A stretch of 64,000 nt of DNA from G963663315 sp963663315 (GCA_963663315.1 OY760176.1:1922001-1986000); one strand, 5' to 3'; counted from the first letter of the stretch, positions 15,579 to 24,915 are shown. Notes: a model not told the origin generated them from the letters alone. Translations and numbers: made by a program.

Positions 15579-17642
15579 TCAGCCGTCCGAGTCCTTATCG
15601 TCTTTTGCGCTCTCCTTGTAATTCTTCTGCAGGGCCTGCACATCTTTGGCGGATCGGAAAATATCTCCCATACCGGTAATATTAGAACCTGTTACTCCGA
15701 TATCTTTCATCATCTCGTCAATTAAAGGCGCCTGCACACGATAACGCAGTGCGCTTTCGATAACTTCGTCGGTTGGTGACCGACGACCATCTCCGCCGCC
15801 AAGTCCCTCCACATGCAGAATCTTGATTCCATCGATTTTCTCCATCGGCTTCACACTCTCACGCACAATACCTTCCAGACGTTCGATCAACTTTGCTCGC
15901 AACAGCCCGTTGCGTGCGTCCTCTGACAGAATGTTCTCCGTCTCGTTTCGCAGTCTCTGAGCTTCGGCAGCAACAGCCGCCGCAATTTTCTCCGCTTCGG
16001 CAGCGATTTTCACGGTATCCGCATCCTTTTGTGCCAGCAAGCGGTCCACGGTTGCAACGCGCTCAGCAATTTCCTTCTCTCGGACTGACTTAACTTTTTC
16101 CTCCGCTTCCACTGCCCGGGCTCGCGAAGTCTCAGTTTCGGCGCGCACTGACGCCTCTTCTGACTGCTTTCTCAAAACGTTGATCTGCCGCTCGATATTC
16201 GCCAGCTCAAGCGCCATTTCCCGTTCGACCTCCAATCGTTTGAGATCGCGGTCCTTGAGGATACGCACTTCGTCCAACCCGCGATCAGAAGTAATACGTG
16301 CACGCTCCACCTCTTCTCTCGCGTTAATCTCTGCTTCCTCTACCGTCTGGCGCAGGGCAATCTGCTCAGCTCGCACCAAACGGTCGCGTTCAATCCGCGA
16401 TGTGTCCAGGGCCTGGTCCTGTTTGATGCGAGCCTGTTCCACCAATTGGCCTGCCGCCAGTTTTGCTATTTCAATTTCTTGACCACGGGCTATGTCGTGC
16501 GATTCCGTCTCCTGTTCCGCAATTATCTGCGCCTCTCGCAACTGTCGCCCGGAAACGATCTTCGAACGCTCAAGGTCTTCTTTTGCCAAGATATCCGCAT
16601 GCTCAATTTCATGACGCTGCTTGATTTCATGGATGCGTACCTTGTGTTCGCGGTCAATCCGTGCCTGCTCCAGGACCTGTTCATGCACAATACGAACCTT
16701 TTCCACCTGTTCTCTCGCCTCAATTTCCGCCGACTCCAACACCTGCTGACGGATAATCTCCCTCTCGCGTGTGCTTTGCTCGTTTTCAATTCGCGATTGT
16801 TCGGCTTCCGCTTCCTTGGTTGCCCGTGTGCGTTGGATTGCCGCATGCTGCTCCGCACGCATTGATTCCAACGCCAGTGTTTGGTCTATACGGGAGTTCT
16901 CACTTTCCTGTTCCAATTTCAAAGTTTCCTTCTCCGCCTCCAGATTACGACTGCGGATCGCCACCATCGAAGACTGCTCAACATCGTTGCGTAGCTTGCG
17001 ACGCGTTTCGATGACCTCGATCAGCTGCGTCATGCCCTCCGCGTCAAACCGGTTCGCTGGATTGAAATGCTCCAGGCTGGTTTGATCCAGATCCGTGACT
17101 GCAACCGATTCCAACTCAAGTCCGTTTTGTGCAAGTGCTACTTTCGCTCGCTCCTCCACCTTCGCCACCATGTCACTTCGGTTCTCATGCATCGCATCCA
17201 GAGTCATCTCAGCGGCTACTGAACGCAACGCACTGACAAATTTCCCTGACAACAGTTCCGCCAACCTTCCGGCTTCCAGCGTTTTTCGTCCCAGTGTGGA
17301 TGCCGCAGCCGATACTGCTTGTTGTTCCTGTATAACGCGAACAAAAAACTCGGTCTCCACATCCACTCGCATTCGATCCAGAGTAATGACCGCTTTCTCC
17401 TCAGTCCGAGACACCGGGATTCGGACTACGTTCAGATTCACTGGTGTTACTTCGTGGACAATCGGTAGAACCAGCGCGCCGCCGTTGATCACTACCTTCT
17501 CCCCTCCAAGACCAGTGCGCACAAAGGCTAATTCCTTGGTTGAACGGTGGTACAGCCAGTGCAACATATACACTGCCACCGCGATGACAACGATTGCGAC
17601 TATAAGCCACAAAATTAAAGAACCAATAAGTCCAACGGTCAT
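15579..17642 (-). CDS. Flotillin-like (SPFH/band 7) protein
   Basis: A 687-residue flotillin of the YqiK type. It has one N-terminal membrane helix (about residues 6-29), an SPFH domain (about 45-210, with RTGLGGEKVVINGGALVLPI in shortened form RTGLGGEKVV, and DRMRVDVETEFFVRV). A very long charged coiled coil (about 215-560) follows, with many REEVE/ARIDRE-type heptads, and then a C-terminal tail with IERLEGIVRESVKPMEKIDGI. Flotillins organise membrane microdomains and scaffolds. It sits between the TIM-barrel hydrolase gene (14 bases upstream) and the SRPBCC gene, well inside the import/degradation train, which suggests a membrane platform for uptake or for a lipophilic substrate; this is inference. 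No NfeD partner gene is present. Confidence 0.9.
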   Translation of the reverse strand: MTVGLIGSLILWLIVAIVVIAVAVYMLHWLYHRSTKELAFVRTGLGGEKVVINGGALVLPIVHEVTPVNLNVVRIPVSRTEEKAVITLDRMRVDVETEFFVRVIQEQQAVSAAASTLGRKTLEAGRLAELLSGKFVSALRSVAAEMTLDAMHENRSDMVAKVEERAKVALAQNGLELESVAVTDLDQTSLEHFNPANRFDAEGMTQLIEVIETRRKLRNDVEQSSMVAIRSRNLEAEKETLKLEQESENSRIDQTLALESMRAEQHAAIQRTRATKEAEAEQSRIENEQSTREREIIRQQVLESAEIEAREQVEKVRIVHEQVLEQARIDREHKVRIHEIKQRHEIEHADILAKEDLERSKIVSGRQLREAQIIAEQETESHDIARGQEIEIAKLAAGQLVEQARIKQDQALDTSRIERDRLVRAEQIALRQTVEEAEINAREEVERARITSDRGLDEVRILKDRDLKRLEVEREMALELANIERQINVLRKQSEEASVRAETETSRARAVEAEEKVKSVREKEIAERVATVDRLLAQKDADTVKIAAEAEKIAAAVAAEAQRLRNETENILSEDARNGLLRAKLIERLEGIVRESVKPMEKIDGIKILHVEGLGGGDGRRSPTDEVIESALRYRVQAPLIDEMMKDIGVTGSNITGMGDIFRSAKDVQALQKNYKESAKDDKDSDG

Positions 17643-17656
17643 GGTGTGATTCCTCG

Positions 17657-18490
17657 TTAGTCAGTTTTTATCGCTTTAAAGGCTTTGGTTTGTTCCGTGA
17701 GAGCGATTTCGGTCGGCAGCCTCTCCATTGAAGAGGCACCGTAAAAGCCGTGACAATTATCGGTATGCTGCAACACGTATTCAGCATCCTCCGGCATGGA
17801 TACCGGACCGCCGTGGACAAGCACCAGCACTTCGGGGTTCACCTCCATCGCCGCTTCAGCCCAAGCGTCAACAAGAGCAGGACAATCTTCGAGCTTCAGG
17901 GCAGCGGCAGCCCCGATGGAACCACCTGTGGTTAGGCCCATATGGCAAACGATGATATCGGCCCCGGCCTCAGCCATGGCCTGTGCTTCTACTTCGCTAA
18001 ACACATATGGCGTGGTGAAATGATCTTTGTTATGCGCTAACCGAATCATATCAACTTCTTGACCATACGACATCCCGGTCGCCTCCAGGTTAGTACGGAA
18101 CGTGCCGTCGATGAGTCCGACCGTCGGAAAATTCTGCACCCCTGAGAAGCCCACAGCCTTGATCCGATCGAGATAATAGTCAAAGACGCAAAATGGATCC
18201 GTGCCATTAACCCCGGCCAGCACCGGCGTATCTTTTACCACCGGCAGAACCTCGTGGGCCATCTCCATCACAACATCATTCGCATTGCCATAGGCCAATA
18301 GACCTGACAGGGATCCACGACCGGCCATGCGGTAGCGGCCTGAGTTATAGATAACGATGAGGTCAATGCCGCCTGATTCCTCGCATTTTGCTGACAGGCC
18401 GGTACCTGCTCCGCCACCGATAATCGGTTCGCCACGGCGCTTCATGCCATGAAATTTCTCAAGCAGTTCATGTCGTTCAAATCGTGCCAT
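17657..18490 (-). CDS. Phosphoenolpyruvate hydrolase-family TIM-barrel protein
   Basis: A 277-residue TIM barrel of the family annotated as phosphoenolpyruvate hydrolase-like (PF09370 type). Recognisable parts are PIIGGGAGTGLSAKCEE, DLIVIYNSGRYRMAGRGSL, the VLAGVNGTDPF strand, GFSGVQNFPTVGLIDG, and ADIIVCHMGLTTGGSIG. In tomato Tm-1, a domain of this family is the C-terminal half, fused to a UPF0261 domain; here UPF0261 is encoded by the preceding gene, whose stop overlaps this start by 14 bases. The biochemical reaction of the family in such operons is not established. The gene is complete. Confidence 0.9.
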   Translation of the reverse strand: MARFERHELLEKFHGMKRRGEPIIGGGAGTGLSAKCEESGGIDLIVIYNSGRYRMAGRGSLSGLLAYGNANDVVMEMAHEVLPVVKDTPVLAGVNGTDPFCVFDYYLDRIKAVGFSGVQNFPTVGLIDGTFRTNLEATGMSYGQEVDMIRLAHNKDHFTTPYVFSEVEAQAMAEAGADIIVCHMGLTTGGSIGAAAALKLEDCPALVDAWAEAAMEVNPEVLVLVHGGPVSMPEDAEYVLQHTDNCHGFYGASSMERLPTEIALTEQTKAFKAIKTD

Positions 18491-20771
18491 AATTTAGCGC
18501 TCGCTCGGTAAGGGTGGGGTTGATTTGTTTCAGTGCGTTGACTACGACCTCAGCGAAGGCCGGATCATTGATGTGTTGAGGGGTACGGATCAAACGCCGC
18601 TTCCCTGTTTCGCGAATCCGTTCGGTGATGGTGTCGAACAGCGCCTGATCTGCTTCTGGATCGTGAAATGGCTGGCCAGGCGCATCCAGTGCCGAAACGC
18701 CGCCTTCTGGAATCAGGAAACGGACCGGACCCTGCATAAGATTGATGCGATCCGCAATCCATTCCCCCATACGGCGGTTTTCCGAAGCGGTAGTTCGCAT
18801 CAGAGTGACTTGAGGGTTGTGTTCGACAAATGTTCGGTTCTTGTAATGATCCGGCACCGTGTCAGGTGGACCGAAATTAACCATATCCAATGCGCCTACA
18901 GATCCGACCCAGGGAATTTCAGTTCGAATAAAAGCGCCGAAACGGTCCTCGTCTGCAGCGAAAACCCCGCCCATCATCATATCGCAGATCTCCGTGGTGG
19001 TTAGATCCAGGGCTGCGACGAGCATTCCACTGTCAGCAAGCTTCTCCATTGACCGCCCGCCTGTCCCCGTGGCATGCATTACAAGGCAGTCATACTGATT
19101 CTGGATCAGTTTGATAACCTGTTGTACAGCAGCAGTGGTCACGCCAAACATGGTCAAGGCAATCCCTGGTTTGTCCGGTTCGGCGCTGCGCCTTAAGCTC
19201 TTGAGCCGCTTATCCGTTACCATGCCGACCATGGCATTGGCCCCGTTGGCCAGCACTTGTTTTGAGATACGGTTAAGTCCTTGAATATCCACGACCGAGT
19301 ACATCATCATAATGTCCGATGCGCCCACATAAGCAGCCACGTCGCCAGAGGCGATGGTTGAAATCATCACTTTTGGAACGCCAATAGGCAGCGCTCGCAT
19401 TGCGGGCGTAGCAAGAGCGGTGCCTCCAGAACCGGCCGCTGAGATTATCCCGGCGACATCCTGACGTTGCTGGATGTAACGTTCGAACGCCAACGCCATT
19501 GCACGCACTGAGGCGCCTCGATCCGCACGGACAACCGAACCTGAACCGCTTGGGTGATGGGCGGCGATAACGTGTGGCGGTATGTCAGCGGATGAAGCCT
19601 TGCCTGAGGTTGAAAGGTCGATCGATTTTACGGATAGGCCATGATCGACAATACATTTACGTATGAAGTTGAGTTCTTCACCTTTGGTATCGAATGTGCC
19701 TGCGACATAAATGGATGTTTGTGCCGCCCCTGCCGAAATATGCGGAGATTCCTTATATAGAGGCTTAGGCCTGATGTCGAAGGGTCGCGACGGTGTCTGC
19801 CGGACCGTCGAAACGGCAGGCGAAATTTGGCTATTTGGGTGTTTGTGCCAGGCGGCATCCGACCAACGCGTTGGCGGAGCATACACCAGATTGGTCGTGT
19901 CTTCCTTATCCGCCAAGTTTTGCACTTGTTCTGCCGGTGGAGAATCGATCGGAAATACTTCGGACTGCGTGTCCATAAATTCCTGTTCTGATTTTGGCGA
20001 TTCCGGGATGCCAACGTCTTCGTGGGAGTGGCGACCCACTCCGAGCAAACTCTCCTGCAATATTCGATCACCCGCAAGCTCAACCGCGGGAATGATCCGA
20101 CCGATGCGTCCGTTTGCCATGATGGCCACGTCTTGCCCCATCGCAGTCGCTACAGAAATGTTCTGCTCAATCAGAAGGATCGACACATCCTGCTCTGACG
20201 CAAGCTCGGTGAGCAGTTGTACAACCTGCTCGACGATAACCGGGGCAAGGCCTTCCGTAGGTTCATCGAGAATCAGCAATTCCGGGTCCTGGAGCAGGGC
20301 GCGTGATATCGCCAGCATCTGCTGCTCGCCTCCGGAAAGTTGGCCAGCGCCATTTCGACGGCGTTCTGCCAACCGGGGGAAGGTTTCGTAAATTCGCTGA
20401 ACTGACCAAGAACCACCGGACTCTACGAGTCGAAGGTGCTCGTCGACGGAGAGTGACGGCCACAGGCGCCTACCCTGGGGTGTATAGCCGATTCCGAGCG
20501 ATGCAATCCGGTAAGCTGGCATGTTGCTAATTTCTTGTCCGTCAAACTTAATTGATCCGCGTTGTGCGGGAATCAAGCCCATAATCGTATTGCATAGCGT
20601 AGTTTTACCCATGCCGTTGCGACCAACCACCGCATGGACTCCCTTGTGCAGCGTGAGATCAACGCCCTGCAATGCATGCGACCGACCATAGTACACATGT
20701 AAATTCCGAACCTGCAGCACGTTATTTGCAGCGGACCTTCGACGACCGCGAGAATACTTAGGCATTCGCAT
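18477..20771 (-). CDS. LivF-type ABC ATPase fused to Tm-1-like/UPF0261 ATP-binding domain
   Basis: A 764-residue fusion. Residues about 17-245 are a complete LivF-like ABC ATPase: Walker A GRNGMGKT (50-57), Q-loop at GYTPQGRRL, signature LSGGEQQ (145-151), Walker B LLILDEPTEGLAP. A linker of about 100 residues, rich in P, S and acidic residues, follows. Residues about 352-760 are UPF0261/Tm-1-like (IYVAGTFDTKGEEL, GSGGTALATPAMRALPIGVPK in shortened form GSGGTALATPAMRALP, and MHATGTGGRSMEKLA). The start overlaps the livG stop by 14 bases and the stop overlaps the TIM-barrel gene. LivF normally ends near residue 235, so about 500 residues are added. I read it as energising the adjacent importer while an ATP-binding Tm-1 module is delivered to the transporter complex; the second part is inference. 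Confidence 0.9.
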   Translation of the reverse strand: MRMPKYSRGRRRSAANNVLQVRNLHVYYGRSHALQGVDLTLHKGVHAVVGRNGMGKTTLCNTIMGLIPAQRGSIKFDGQEISNMPAYRIASLGIGYTPQGRRLWPSLSVDEHLRLVESGGSWSVQRIYETFPRLAERRRNGAGQLSGGEQQMLAISRALLQDPELLILDEPTEGLAPVIVEQVVQLLTELASEQDVSILLIEQNISVATAMGQDVAIMANGRIGRIIPAVELAGDRILQESLLGVGRHSHEDVGIPESPKSEQEFMDTQSEVFPIDSPPAEQVQNLADKEDTTNLVYAPPTRWSDAAWHKHPNSQISPAVSTVRQTPSRPFDIRPKPLYKESPHISAGAAQTSIYVAGTFDTKGEELNFIRKCIVDHGLSVKSIDLSTSGKASSADIPPHVIAAHHPSGSGSVVRADRGASVRAMALAFERYIQQRQDVAGIISAAGSGGTALATPAMRALPIGVPKVMISTIASGDVAAYVGASDIMMMYSVVDIQGLNRISKQVLANGANAMVGMVTDKRLKSLRRSAEPDKPGIALTMFGVTTAAVQQVIKLIQNQYDCLVMHATGTGGRSMEKLADSGMLVAALDLTTTEICDMMMGGVFAADEDRFGAFIRTEIPWVGSVGALDMVNFGPPDTVPDHYKNRTFVEHNPQVTLMRTTASENRRMGEWIADRINLMQGPVRFLIPEGGVSALDAPGQPFHDPEADQALFDTITERIRETGKRRLIRTPQHINDPAFAEVVVNALKQINPTLTERALNYGTI

Positions 20772-21612
20772 TTCCCAGATAGAGTTCCTGCACTTGCGGG
20801 TCGTTTTCGATCTCGGTCGGTGTTCCTTCTTTAAAAATACGTCCGTTATGCATCATAGTCACGGTCTCAGCAACTCGCAGTGCAACATCCATATCGTGCT
20901 CGATGATGATGTAACTGATGTGATCCGGCAGCGACTGCAGGATTTCGACTAGCTCAGAACGTTCGGTCGGAGAAAGTCCTGCGGCCGGTTCGTCGAACAG
21001 AATCAGCCGCGGCGCACCGGCCAACGCCAAGGCGATTTCCAGTTGCCGCTGCTGTCCGTGGCTGAGTGTTGCGACCGGTGTATCTCGTTCGGCATCGAGG
21101 TAAACTGCACGTATCAAGGTCTCGGCCGACTCCATGGTGTGGTCTTCTCGTCGTGGCCTTATCAGCGAGTAGCGGCCGCGTTTTACGCCGCTACAGGCCA
21201 AAAAAACGTTATCGATAACGGTAAGACCATCGAACAACAGCGAAATCTGGTATGTCCTTCTGAGTCCACGGCGGGCACGCTCGAAACTCGGCATGTCCGC
21301 CACGTCCTCGCCGAATAGCCGCACGCGGCCGGTCGTCGGGGGTATATCTCCCGTAACGGTGTTGAACAGCGTTGTCTTACCTGCGCCATTGGACCCCAGG
21401 ACCGCGCGTCGTTCGCCCGCCTTAACGGTCATGTTTATATCCGCCAGAGCCACCAGCGCACCAAAATGGCAGCTGATGGCTTCAAGCTCCAAGGCATTGC
21501 GCCCGGAACTTTTCAGATGCTCTAAGGCAGTTGAACGGGTTTTCGTCACAGAAAACCTACTCGCAGCTGGGATTTTCCCGACCAACTGCCCCGTATTCAA
21601 GGAATTGATCAT
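20758..21612 (-). CDS. livG: Branched-chain-type ABC transporter ATPase LivG
   Basis: The first ATPase of the importer, 284 residues if started at 21612. It has Walker A GSNGAGKT, Q-loop RRTYQISLLF, a signature in the non-standard form LSHGQQRQLEIA, Walker B LILFDEPAAGLSP, and the switch histidine in IIIEHDMDVAL. The LivG-specific helix insert is shorter than in E. coli. The ATG at 21612 overlaps the binding-protein gene by 56 bases; a GTG at 21549, eight bases beyond that gene's stop, gives a more ordinary N-terminus, so the start is uncertain. The substrate is probably not leucine, given the catabolic genes downstream. Confidence 0.92.
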   Translation of the reverse strand: MINSLNTGQLVGKIPAASRFSVTKTRSTALEHLKSSGRNALELEAISCHFGALVALADINMTVKAGERRAVLGSNGAGKTTLFNTVTGDIPPTTGRVRLFGEDVADMPSFERARRGLRRTYQISLLFDGLTVIDNVFLACSGVKRGRYSLIRPRREDHTMESAETLIRAVYLDAERDTPVATLSHGQQRQLEIALALAGAPRLILFDEPAAGLSPTERSELVEILQSLPDHISYIIIEHDMDVALRVAETVTMMHNGRIFKEGTPTEIENDPQVQELYLGNANA

Positions 21613-22804
21613 ACGGCAATCCGGAGGTCTGGCTTACCTGTTTAGAGACCTTGATGGTTTTGTTTAACAAATTCCCCTCAGGACCTTCGATAACTTCGGT
21701 TAAAAACAAATCCGCGATCGCATTGCGTCGCTCATCGAGTTTAACCATTCCGGTCGGTGTTTCAAACTCCAGTGACGATAACGCTGCACGATAATTCACA
21801 CCGCCGTCGGATAAGTCACCCCCAACCTGGTCAAGTGCCAGCAAAGCTGCCTTCGTATTAATGTAGTAGGCGTGAGCGAACAGAGACGGTGACGGAAAAC
21901 CATCAGGAAACTGCTGCTGGTATGCAACAACAAACGCATTCCAGCGTGGGTCGTCCCAGGTATCGGAAATCGGACCTGCAGAAGGTGTGCCGATCACGAA
22001 ACTGCGTGTGCGACCCTTGGAACCAAGTACTGTTTGATCCACCGTGATCGAACCGCCGATTAGAGGCAATTCTCCGCCGGTTTGCTCATACTGGGTCAGA
22101 AAATTAACCGCGTCAGCACCACCGAGAGCAACATAGATTGCATCGACATCATCGGGTAGTGCGGCGATCACCGACGAATAATCCTTGTTGCCGATCGGCA
22201 CCCAGAAACGGGATTCGATTGGTGATTTGCCACCGAGGCGGCAAAATGGCTCAAGGAAACCAAAAACCTGGGTGTACGGAAAAGAGTAGTCTTCGGCGAG
22301 GACCGCCACATTGCGGTAGCCTTTTTCGTTGTAGACGTATTCGCCGAGCCCAGCCATCCACTGGGCGCCGTCGGTGCTAAAGCGAAAGAAGTTTTCCGCG
22401 GGTTCACGCAGTGTTGTGTCTTGTGCCGCGGATGAACCATTCAAAAACGTCACTTCAGGTTGCGTTTTGGCATAGTCTTTAATTGCAAGTCCCTCGGAAC
22501 CGGATAACGGTCCCACCAGAACTTGAACCCCGTCCTGTTCGACGAGTTTTCGTGCTGCACGAATAGCGCTATCCGGTGAAGCGTCCGACGACCCCGTAAT
22601 GAGGTCTATCTTTTTCCCTCCCGCCATGTTTTCAAACTCTGCAAGAGCCATTTGGACACCGCGCATACTGTCTTCACCAAGCACAGTAAACGCACCTTCC
22701 AGGGTGGCTAGTGCTCCCATTTTGATCGTGTCCTGTGCCATTGCACCGATGGAAAGCAAAGTCAACGCAATTGCCAGTAACGCTTTGTTAATAAAGTTCA
22801 ACAT
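21557..22804 (-). CDS. Periplasmic binding protein of the Liv-type ABC importer
   Basis: A 415-residue periplasmic-binding-protein type I. It has a clear signal peptide (residues 1-23, MLNFINKALLAIALTLLSIG then AMAQ, cleavage after AMA-Q). The mature start DTIKMGALATLEGAFTVLGED and the following GVQMALAEFE helix match the amino-acid/amide binding family. The VLVGPLSGSEGLAIKDYA stretch and FRFSTDGAQWMAGLG mark lobe I; the ligand contacts are not identical to the classical Leu/Ile/Val set, so the ligand may be another organic acid or amide. It is third in the operon after livH and livM, with 21 bases to livM. Confidence 0.9.
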   Translation of the reverse strand: MLNFINKALLAIALTLLSIGAMAQDTIKMGALATLEGAFTVLGEDSMRGVQMALAEFENMAGGKKIDLITGSSDASPDSAIRAARKLVEQDGVQVLVGPLSGSEGLAIKDYAKTQPEVTFLNGSSAAQDTTLREPAENFFRFSTDGAQWMAGLGEYVYNEKGYRNVAVLAEDYSFPYTQVFGFLEPFCRLGGKSPIESRFWVPIGNKDYSSVIAALPDDVDAIYVALGGADAVNFLTQYEQTGGELPLIGGSITVDQTVLGSKGRTRSFVIGTPSAGPISDTWDDPRWNAFVVAYQQQFPDGFPSPSLFAHAYYINTKAALLALDQVGGDLSDGGVNYRAALSSLEFETPTGMVKLDERRNAIADLFLTEVIEGPEGNLLNKTIKVSKQVSQTSGLPYDQFLEYGAVGRENPSCE

Positions 22805-22825
22805 ATTATTCTCCTGATAGAAGTG

Positions 22826-23896
22826 TTAAGGATCATTAAATGATTTATATGAATGCGAGTCGATTTGCTCAACGCTACCGATTGCGAGACGCGCCTGTCT
22901 TGCCGTTGTGAGCTTCTCACGCAGTCGACTCCATACACCGAGTAGTCCATCCGGCGAAAACAGAACCACCAGTAAAAAGGCCAGTCCAATCACCGTGTTG
23001 AAACGTTCGCGGTCAATCAGATCAATCGCAAAGTTATCCAGTAAGACAAATACTATGGCGCCAAGAAACGGTCCTATCGGGTGACGAAGACCGCCCACGA
23101 CAGCAATCACCAAAATATCGATAACAACACCAACTCCTATGGAACCGGGGGAGATGCGTCCGTTAAACCAGACCAGCAATACCCCGGCCGTAGCCGCGAT
23201 GATTCCGGACAAAAACCAGGCAAAGATTCGATGGAAGGTGACGTTGAAACCGAGTGAGCGCATCCTGCGAGGATTGTCTCGAATCGCCTGCAAACTCAAG
23301 CCAAAGGTGGAGCGTGAAATATAGAATACCGCCCATAGCGAAAGTGCCGCGATGGTCAGGCAAAGATAATAAAAGGGTGCAGGATTGCGCCAGTAAATGC
23401 TGAATATGGTTGGTGGCTCAACCCCGGAAAAACCGGAGAAACCATTGAAGATCGTATAGTTCTGGCGTACGAAGTAAAAAAAAGCCACTGCAATCGCCAG
23501 CGTGATCATGATGGTATAAATGCCTTCGGTGCGAACCGAGATGGCGCCGATAAAAGCACTGAACAGCGCTGCCAAACCTATTGCGATTGATGCTGTCAGC
23601 CACCAGGGCCAGCCCAGCCCCATAACGCCAACGCTGTTGTCACCAAAAATTGCCATGAAGTAACCCGCTGACCCCGCCACTGTCATTTGCGCAAGGCTGA
23701 TCATACCGCCATATCCGGCAAGCATCATCAAAGAAAGCGCAATCGTGCCAAGAATTAACGAATAGGCTCCGATTTGGAACGTGAAAAAGTTACTGGTGAA
23801 CCAAGGATAGGCGATTAGAAACACGGCGACAACGAGAAATGCCGGATGTAAAGCAACATCGGACATAGTGCCAAAAAACCATCGCCGCGATTTCAT
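22826..23896 (-). CDS. livM: Liv-type ABC transporter permease LivM
   Basis: A 356-residue inner-membrane permease with about nine to ten hydrophobic segments. Family patches are MLAGYGGMISLAQMTVAGSAGYF in shortened form GYGGMISLAQM, the GAISVRTEGIYTIMITLA stretch, AIRDNPRRMRSLGFNV (the coupling loop to the ATPases), and VVIDILVIAVVGGLRHPIGPF. Its ATG overlaps the livH stop by four bases. It pairs with LivH to form the translocation path. Confidence 0.93.
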   Translation of the reverse strand: MKSRRWFFGTMSDVALHPAFLVVAVFLIAYPWFTSNFFTFQIGAYSLILGTIALSLMMLAGYGGMISLAQMTVAGSAGYFMAIFGDNSVGVMGLGWPWWLTASIAIGLAALFSAFIGAISVRTEGIYTIMITLAIAVAFFYFVRQNYTIFNGFSGFSGVEPPTIFSIYWRNPAPFYYLCLTIAALSLWAVFYISRSTFGLSLQAIRDNPRRMRSLGFNVTFHRIFAWFLSGIIAATAGVLLVWFNGRISPGSIGVGVVIDILVIAVVGGLRHPIGPFLGAIVFVLLDNFAIDLIDRERFNTVIGLAFLLVVLFSPDGLLGVWSRLREKLTTARQARLAIGSVEQIDSHSYKSFNDP

Positions 23897-24915
23897 TTTC
23901 TCGACCAGTGTTCCCCCATCAGCCCTTGTGGTCTCACTGCAAGCACCAGCACCATGATCAGAAAAGTCAGCACCACGCCATAGGTGGGGAAGTAAGCCAA
24001 TCCGAACTGCTCTGCAAGACCGATGAGCAACGCTCCGATCGCCGCTCCCGGGACTGAACCTAGCCCTCCGACAATCACCACGATCAAAGAAGCAAGTAAA
24101 TAACGTACATCCTCACCGGGTGCAATGGATAGTGCAGTGCCTCCGATGACGCCAGCAAAGCCGGCAAGGCCTGCTCCGATGCCAAATACCAATACAAACA
24201 CTAATTGGACATTCACTCCCGATGCAGACAACATGTCGCGGTCATTGACTCCAGCACGGATCATCATGCCGATGCGGGTACGATTAAGGAAAAGCCACAG
24301 TGCGATCCCAACTGCCACGGCCACAAAAAGAACCGCGAGCCGGTAGATTGGATATTTGATGTAAACCGGTTCGCCGGAGGAATGGATTACGGAAACGATT
24401 GGCAACTGGATTGCACCGAACAACCACTCGGGGGGAGCGAACTGATAGGTTGTTCCAGTCCATATTGCAATCATGAGGTCTGCGGCGATAATGGAGATCG
24501 CGATTGTCACCAGGGTTTGGCGAAGATCGTCGCCTTCCATGCGTCGGAACACGAGCACCTGCATCAACATACCGCTGGCGGCGACTGCCAAAAACGCAAC
24601 GGCCAGCCCTAGAAACCAACTCCCGCTTGCCTCTGCAACCTCGTATCCGATATAGGCGCCGAGCAAATACATTGATCCATGCGCTAGATTGACATTGCGC
24701 ATCAAACCAAAAATCAGGGTAAATCCGCTGGCTACGAGAAAGTACAAACCGCCCAGCGTGAGACCGTTGAGCAATGTTTTGACGAAAGTCTTTTTTCGTC
24801 CCAAAAGTTCAGTGACCCACTGTGGCCAGACAGCAAACATCAGCCACATCAATATCACCGCGAATAGCAGGATAACTATCGACCAAAAGGTGTGTTGCTC
24901 AATAAAGCGTCGCAT
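23893..24915 (-). CDS. livH: Liv-type ABC transporter permease LivH
   Basis: A 340-residue permease, about 50 residues longer than many LivH because of an N-terminal extension with an extra membrane helix (residues 10-32). Family signatures are LNGLTLGGLYFLVASGFTLIFGLMR in shortened form LNGLTLGGLYFLVASGFTL, NLAHGSMYLLGAYIGY, MMIRAGVNDRDMLSASGVNV (EAA-like coupling helix), and LLASLIVVIVGGLGSVPGAAIGA in shortened form GGLGSVPGAAIGAL. It is the first gene of the train; its upstream region holds palindromes that could be the operator. Confidence 0.93.
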   Translation of the reverse strand: MRRFIEQHTFWSIVILLFAVILMWLMFAVWPQWVTELLGRKKTFVKTLLNGLTLGGLYFLVASGFTLIFGLMRNVNLAHGSMYLLGAYIGYEVAEASGSWFLGLAVAFLAVAASGMLMQVLVFRRMEGDDLRQTLVTIAISIIAADLMIAIWTGTTYQFAPPEWLFGAIQLPIVSVIHSSGEPVYIKYPIYRLAVLFVAVAVGIALWLFLNRTRIGMMIRAGVNDRDMLSASGVNVQLVFVLVFGIGAGLAGFAGVIGGTALSIAPGEDVRYLLASLIVVIVGGLGSVPGAAIGALLIGLAEQFGLAYFPTYGVVLTFLIMVLVLAVRPQGLMGEHWSRK

